64,000 nucleotides of DNA from Nitrospirota bacterium (GTDB lineage Bacteria; Nitrospirota; Thermodesulfovibrionia; Thermodesulfovibrionales; Magnetobacteriaceae). The notes beneath the pieces are model-generated. The model saw only the letters and a program-made list of their open reading frames with translations. It had not been told where the DNA came from and ran no database searches. This document shows, piece after piece, positions 60,501 to 64,000 of this stretch. The DNA lies in the NCBI GenBank assembly GCA_015233015.1, contig JADFYO010000009.1:1-64000 (forward strand). The letters are read 5' to 3'. Every line of letters starts with the position of its first letter. Within the stretch, counting starts at the first letter, position 1. The translations under genes and the position numbers were made by a program.

Positions 60501-60675
60501 GCCCATAGCGCTGGGGATTGGGGCAGGAGGCGACGCCCGAAGGCCGCTTGGAGTGGCGGTCATCGGCGGATTGTTCTTCTCGCAGATGTTGACCCTATTC
60601 GTTACGCCGGTGTTTTATGTCTATATGGATAAGGTTAACAGATGGCTCATGAAGGGACGGGAGACTGTGTCATGA
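57586..60675 (+). CDS. RND-family efflux pump inner-membrane subunit (AcrB/MdtB-like)
   Basis: The 1029-residue protein has the complete HAE1 RND layout: TM1 near residue 12, a large periplasmic loop, TM2-7 (about 340-540), a second loop and TM8-12 (about 860-1020). The proton-relay aspartates lie in SAGFVVDDAVVVLEN, and the lysine-containing LVKKNGIMMVDFA segment is present. It pumps substrates from the periplasm or membrane across the outer membrane. The usual periplasmic adaptor and TolC-type genes are not adjacent, which is unusual, as they normally precede it in one operon. The substrate is unknown. Confidence 0.9.
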   Translation: MNLSEIWIKRPVMTTLVMCMLLLFGIAGYKKLPVNSLPTVDFPTIQVTVNFPGANAETMASTVATPLERQFTQIAGLEQMTSSSSTGKTNITLQFSLDRSIDAAAQDVSSYIAAAAKDLPSTLPYPPTYKKVNPADNPVIYIAISSDTLRMSQVDEYAETFISEHISMLSGVSQVLVYGAQKFAVRVRVNPSKLVSYGIGLDEVKTAINAGNVNLPNGIIDSSYQQYSIQSNGQLFNAAGYLPLIIAYRNGSPVRIRDVGTADDDVENNRTAAWFKTKEKSDRAIIIVVKRQPGSNTVEVADSIMTLIPRLKSQLPESLSMKVFYNQANYIRESANDVQYTLIFTIFLVVLIIYLFLRSAAATVIPGIAVPLSIIGTFCVMYVLNYSLNNLTLMALTLSAGFVVDDAVVVLENIFRRMEHGETAMKAAFDGSKEISFTVLSMTVSLVVVFIPIMFMSGIIGRLFREFAVSIGVAILVSGFISLTLTPMLCSRFLRHGGSAHNSGNSYYEKAFDYVLKIYGSALKAVLKHRYTMLVFTIIVMAATMFLFIYIKKGFIPGEDQNYFRGVTLASESISFKDMVRHQQAISEIAKTEPEVVSLLSVVAPMSLPGANTGILFVTLSDSKDRKRTADQIIASMRPKLNSVIGLRAFLQNPPVITIGGQVTNALYQFTLQSVDLTELFRYGDILTQKVRTIDGLADVSNDIMLNSPRVNVEIDRDKASALGLTLNAIQDTLYSAYGTRQVSTIYTDINQYQVILEVEPRFQLDPSALSLLYVRSTDGKMVPLHTIAKVTMGSGPLVVNHTAQLPSATISFNLHGNKSIGEAVDEITKIAKETLPASVTTSFQGSAQEFKKSISSMGILLIITILIIYVVLGILYESFIHPITILTSLPLAGFGALGTLMLFNMELDVYAFVGVVMLVGLVKKNGIMMVDFALQLERENGESPVDSIYHACMIRFRPIMMTTMAALFGTLPIALGIGAGGDARRPLGVAVIGGLFFSQMLTLFVTPVFYVYMDKVNRWLMKGRETVS

Positions 60676-60679
60676 AGCA

Positions 60680-60730
60680 TGTGCGAGAAACAGGGGTGAA
60701 GGGGGATTATCCCCCTTCGTCTTTAATCCT
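60680..60730. terminator. Bidirectional terminator hairpin, third copy of the 104-bp repeat's core
   Basis: These 51 bases repeat the TGTGCGAGAACAGGGG-to-TTAATCC part of 9304-9407, with one inserted A. The hairpin at 60698-60718 has a perfect 9-bp stem around GGGGGATTATCCCCC, followed by CGTCTTTAATCC. It separates the RND gene from the convergent HD-GYP gene, a position fitting termination on both strands. Confidence 0.75.
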
Positions 60731-62215
60731 TCATACCTTGGCGGTCTTCAGATAAAGCCCGATGATTGTCTCATATTCGGCCGGCAAGTCAATGAATTTA
60801 ACGCCGATATGGTGTTCATTGTCGTTCATGGAGGCATTTCTCATAATGAATCTTATGTCAGTAAGAGACTTCCCCATGACGGTAAAGCTGAGCCTGTAGG
60901 AACTGTCCCCTCTGACTGGTTCGCGCAGGGACGCAACCGGAATTTTAATCAGACATCCCGTTTCGTTGATATTTGTGACGGAGGCGCGTATTGGCGGGGT
61001 ATCTTTGCCGGCATTCTCAGATATAACCTCTGCCTTGCATGAGGCAGTAGCCCTTACGTGTCTCCTCTTAGCAATGCCTTTTTTTGCAAAATCCCCATAG
61101 CCCCAAATCTGTTGGTTGTTTATGGTAACGTCAATTTTTGATTGTGGAATTGTCTCCACAACGTTATATTCCCTGGCTGATGTGTCTCTGTGGTGGGGAA
61201 TGGAGTAAGGTTTCCCGTTTGTTGCAATAATGGTCTGTACGGTCGGGTGATTCGCCGACTTGCCGCGGTAGGTGACAATACCAACCTCACCGTTTTGCAG
61301 TCTGACTATGGTTCCGGGTGGGTATATGCCAAGTTTTTTTATAAATAAGGAGGCAAAAAGCTCGTTTACCTTCTGGGAAGCGGTTAGAAAAATCTTCTTC
61401 ATCGCCTCATTGGCCGGCATGGGCAGCCTGTATGAACGGGAAGAGACCATAGCAGTGTAGATGTCCGAAAGAGAGACAAGCTGAGCGGCAACGGTTACAT
61501 TGGTGCCCCTAAGGCCCTGTGGATAACCACTCCCGTCTATCGCCTCGTGGTGCTGCAAGACGGCGGTTAACCAGGTTTCGTCCACTACGTGCAGTCCCTG
61601 CAAGGTCTTGAAATCGGCCAAAGGATGGTCAAATATCGCTAGTTTCTGAGTTTTTGGCAAAGGGTCTTTCTGTGTCTGAAGTTTTTCATGAAGGGCTATC
61701 GAGGATATGTTCATCGTTAAGGCCGCCGCCAGAATTGACTTTCTGTCTTCCTTCGAAGAGTCCATACCCTTTGCGATAGCCTCGCAGACGACAGCGGTTT
61801 GAATCGGATGTTTTATCGTATATTGAGTGTTTTTATCCAGAAATGAGCTCCCAATGGCAATGTCCTCATCCTCGTAGCACATGTCCTGAATCAAGTCACA
61901 AATCGCAAGTGTATTACTCTGGAAATTGACAGCCGTGGCAATGCCGCCATGCAGGAGATCACTAACCCGCTCTTTAATCATACCGAATAAGTCAAAGGGA
62001 TTATCCTTAGGTGGAACTGAAACGGGCTGAAATATGCCAAGGAATTCTGAGTCTTCGTTGTCACCCATCAGCTCACGAATCAGTGACAATTCGTTTCCGT
62101 CTTTAATAACATAACCAGCCCTAAGCATCAGGTGGCCGTCTTTATCCAGAATCGGAAATCTTGTCGGGACGCCTACTGCAAGGGCACCCACCTTAGAGAC
62201 ACTTCTCTTTTCCAT
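60731..62215 (-). CDS. Degenerate HD-GYP / PilZ protein, paralogue A
   Basis: The 494-residue protein has an N-terminal domain of about 100 residues, an HD-GYP domain (about 125-290) and a C-terminal PilZ-like domain (about 380-490) that begins with KRRHVRA, similar to the RxxxR c-di-GMP site. The GYP part is intact (HHEAIDGSGYP at 222-232), but the metal-binding HD pair reads MN (TMNI at 167-170). c-di-GMP hydrolysis is therefore doubtful, and a binding or scaffold role is more likely. It is tandem with paralogue B. Confidence 0.82.
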   Translation of the reverse strand: MEKRSVSKVGALAVGVPTRFPILDKDGHLMLRAGYVIKDGNELSLIRELMGDNEDSEFLGIFQPVSVPPKDNPFDLFGMIKERVSDLLHGGIATAVNFQSNTLAICDLIQDMCYEDEDIAIGSSFLDKNTQYTIKHPIQTAVVCEAIAKGMDSSKEDRKSILAAALTMNISSIALHEKLQTQKDPLPKTQKLAIFDHPLADFKTLQGLHVVDETWLTAVLQHHEAIDGSGYPQGLRGTNVTVAAQLVSLSDIYTAMVSSRSYRLPMPANEAMKKIFLTASQKVNELFASLFIKKLGIYPPGTIVRLQNGEVGIVTYRGKSANHPTVQTIIATNGKPYSIPHHRDTSAREYNVVETIPQSKIDVTINNQQIWGYGDFAKKGIAKRRHVRATASCKAEVISENAGKDTPPIRASVTNINETGCLIKIPVASLREPVRGDSSYRLSFTVMGKSLTDIRFIMRNASMNDNEHHIGVKFIDLPAEYETIIGLYLKTAKV

Positions 62216-62260
62216 GCGGAATTATATCACAGATCGATTATTTAAGTAAATATGCTTTTG

Positions 62261-63763
62261 TCAAGTGGAGTGCCCCTGAGATTTAATAAATGTGCGTATA
62301 TTTTCCTTATTTATCTCAGATATTTCAGTAAACTTAAGTTCTATAATAAGAACATCCGGTTTTTGCTGAACGTTTTTGACTAAGGCAGTGACGTTTTCCA
62401 CAATGAATGTCAATATCTTAAAAGTCATATGCAAAGACATGCCAACTTTAAGGTACCCTCCGGCCTCGTGCAATATCTCAAGCGTACAGCCGCTTTCATT
62501 TAAGTTGATTATGGCGGCGTCCATCGTGGTAATAGTCCGTATGTCGAGGAGTTTTGCGGGTATGCTGACAAGAATCTTTTCCTCCTTCCTAATGATGGCC
62601 TTTGTCCTCTTGAAAACACCGTATCCCCATAGTTGATAGCGGTTGACCTCGACGCCGGCCTTCTCTGCCGGGACTACGGCAGTTATCGCATATTCAGACG
62701 CCGAGGTGTCTCTTCGCGGAGGGACAATTGGGACGGAACCGCCGCTTCTCATGACCGTATAAACGACCGGACAGTTTGTTTTGCCTCCACGTTGTGTAAC
62801 AACGGCAACTTCGCCGTTTTTCAGACGAACAAACGTCCCTGGCGGGAAGATACCTATGTGTTTAATAAATAACATACCGAGGTCGGGGTCAATCTTGCCG
62901 CTTAAGAAAATCTCCCTCATAGCATTGACGGGAGAAAGGGGCGGGCGGTAGTCCCTGCCAGATACGCGGGCGCAGTATGTGTCAGCCAGAGAGAGAATTT
63001 GTGCCGCGGGACTTATTTGTCTTTCTCTGAGATTATTTGGATAGCCCGTTCCGTCAGGCATTTCGTGGTGCTGCAAGACGGCGGTTAACCACGTCTCGTC
63101 AGCAACGCCAAGGCTTTGAAGTATCTCCGCACCTGCAACGGGATGCACTTGCAGCTCTGCCCTCTGAGAATTGCTAAGCGGACTTTCCTGGGAATGGAGC
63201 GCATCATGAAGCTCAAGCATTCCGATGTTCATTGTAAGGGCGGCCAGTATAAGCGGATGCCTCTCACACGGCTGCCAGCCGAGTCTCTTCGCAATTACTT
63301 CGCAGACAATGGCAGTGTGTATTTGATGCCTTATCGAATAACGCGACAAATTATCGAGCATTATCGTACCAAGGGCAAGGTCTTCATCGTCTTTGCAGAC
63401 ATCTTCCACTATAGCGGCCAGTGCCTCAGCCTTAGAACTGAACTTCTTTTCTGTATTGAAATTTTTCAAAAGGGCAGTTAAACTGAACTGAAGTAAGGCA
63501 AGCTGCTCAAAAGGAGATTCCTTGAGATGCGGCATTGCACCGTCATCCGAGGATTTTTTACCATCCCTTTCCTCACCAACGGTCCGGTCAAGCGCCTCAG
63601 GCTGTTCATGTTCGAAGACGATAGCGCCGATGCTCTTTGGTATGTCGTCAGCGGTGATTGTGACGCCCCTTTTCAGAAGCAGCTGGCCATCATCGTCATA
63701 TATCGATGCCGCAAGGGGTTTTCCTATTACGATTTCCCCTGTTTTCACACGTCTGGGTTTCAT
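62261..63763 (-). CDS. Degenerate HD-GYP / PilZ-like protein, paralogue B
   Basis: The 500-residue protein shares the layout and about half the sequence of paralogue A, including HHEMPDGTGYP and the same TMNI replacement of the HD pair. Its C-terminal PilZ-like domain starts with IIRKEEKILVSIP in place of the RxxxR motif, so c-di-GMP binding there is less certain. It lies 45 bases upstream of paralogue A and is probably co-transcribed with it. Confidence 0.82.
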   Translation of the reverse strand: MKPRRVKTGEIVIGKPLAASIYDDDGQLLLKRGVTITADDIPKSIGAIVFEHEQPEALDRTVGEERDGKKSSDDGAMPHLKESPFEQLALLQFSLTALLKNFNTEKKFSSKAEALAAIVEDVCKDDEDLALGTIMLDNLSRYSIRHQIHTAIVCEVIAKRLGWQPCERHPLILAALTMNIGMLELHDALHSQESPLSNSQRAELQVHPVAGAEILQSLGVADETWLTAVLQHHEMPDGTGYPNNLRERQISPAAQILSLADTYCARVSGRDYRPPLSPVNAMREIFLSGKIDPDLGMLFIKHIGIFPPGTFVRLKNGEVAVVTQRGGKTNCPVVYTVMRSGGSVPIVPPRRDTSASEYAITAVVPAEKAGVEVNRYQLWGYGVFKRTKAIIRKEEKILVSIPAKLLDIRTITTMDAAIINLNESGCTLEILHEAGGYLKVGMSLHMTFKILTFIVENVTALVKNVQQKPDVLIIELKFTEISEINKENIRTFIKSQGHST

Positions 63764-64000
63764 ATATCATTGTATCATTCCCCAAATCATCCCTTCAAGC
63801 CATAGCTGTGTTTAATTTGAAATACCGGCATGGAATATGTTGAAAAACCATCGCCCTGTCAAGCCTTTGACATGGAGGGATTATGTAAAAACCATGGGAA
63901 TCCCCATATTATCGGCGGAAATTATAACCAATCGAGCTGGCAATTGCTGGCATGGTTCTTGCACTAATAAAGAGCGAACAGTCTTATTTCTTTTATGGAG
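63764..64000. other. Right-edge intergenic region
   Basis: A 237-base region upstream of paralogue B. It contains a short hairpin (CATGGGAATCCCCAT near 63889) and a sigma-54-type promoter pointing right. No coding start is seen before the window ends. Confidence 0.5.
63948..63963 (+). promoter_or_regulatory. Sigma-54 (RpoN) type promoter at the right edge
   Basis: TGGCATGGTTCTTGCA matches the -24/-12 consensus TGGCACG-N4-TTGCA with one mismatch, and the invariant GG (63949-63950) and GC (63961-63962) are exactly ten bases apart. It points to a gene beyond 64000. In motile bacteria such promoters often serve flagellar or nitrogen genes. Confidence 0.6.

Overview
The window reads as chromosome of an anaerobic, motile, Gram-negative bacterium with a sulfur-based energy metabolism. 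The outer-membrane set (BamA/TamA-type barrel, TamB, SurA-like protein, lipoprotein, RND pump), the DsrMKJOP complex with an RsbRD-type protein beside it, an Ehr-type complex, a haem-c chemoreceptor and several multihaem cytochromes fit Nitrospirota (Thermodesulfovibrionia or magnetotactic relatives) best. A Desulfobacterota host is the alternative. No rRNA or tRNA gene was recognised, so this assignment is inference.

Layout. 0-0.12 kb: one end of an IS3-family element. 0.17-5.7 kb (minus): amrS, pcm, surE, xer recombinase, RNase H-like exonuclease, tRNA methyltransferase and a RelE/RHH toxin-antitoxin pair. 5.9-7.5 kb (plus): a zinc-ribbon/BON membrane protein and a lipoprotein. 7.5-9.4 kb: an aromatic amino acid ammonia-lyase gene enclosed by 104-bp inverted repeats. 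9.4-19 kb (minus): SurA-like protein, BamA/TamA, TamB and GlnD, an overlapping envelope-biogenesis operon. 19-20.1 kb: a MITE with a perfect 10-bp target duplication, a small secreted protein, and ten 10-bp repeats ahead of an HTH-EIIA regulator. 20.1-28 kb (plus): that regulator and a six-gene Ehr complex whose large subunit has lost all four NiFe cysteines. 28-28.6 kb: an orphan AtpI/AtpZ pair, followed by a second MITE copy.

29-34.4 kb (minus) holds two consecutive cytochrome c / Fe-S / NrfD triads, divergent from 34.9-41 kb (plus), which holds a two-CW protein, an RsbRD protein and dsrMKJOP. Three JOP-like modules therefore lie within 12 kb, with a consensus promoter overlapped by a CRP/FNR-like palindrome between the two arms. 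The likely common role is electron exchange between the menaquinone pool, periplasmic cytochromes and the cytoplasmic sulfite/DsrC system.

41-48.4 kb (minus): four chemoreceptor genes with near-identical signalling halves, one carrying a CxxCH haem motif. A decayed IS3 transposase fragment and dispersed repeats lie among them. 48.4-52.2 kb (minus): ketosynthase, dehydratase and a chain-length-factor-like ketosynthase, resembling aryl-polyene-type biosynthesis. This block is interrupted by a lone HicB gene next to a duplicated ketosynthase tail. 52.2-57.4 kb: receiver protein, glycerate kinase, a TPR protein with a paired P-loop ATPase (a candidate conflict or signalling system) and CheW. 57.5-63.8 kb: an RND pump gene and two degenerate HD-GYP/PilZ proteins. 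A sigma-54-type promoter at the right edge points out of the window.
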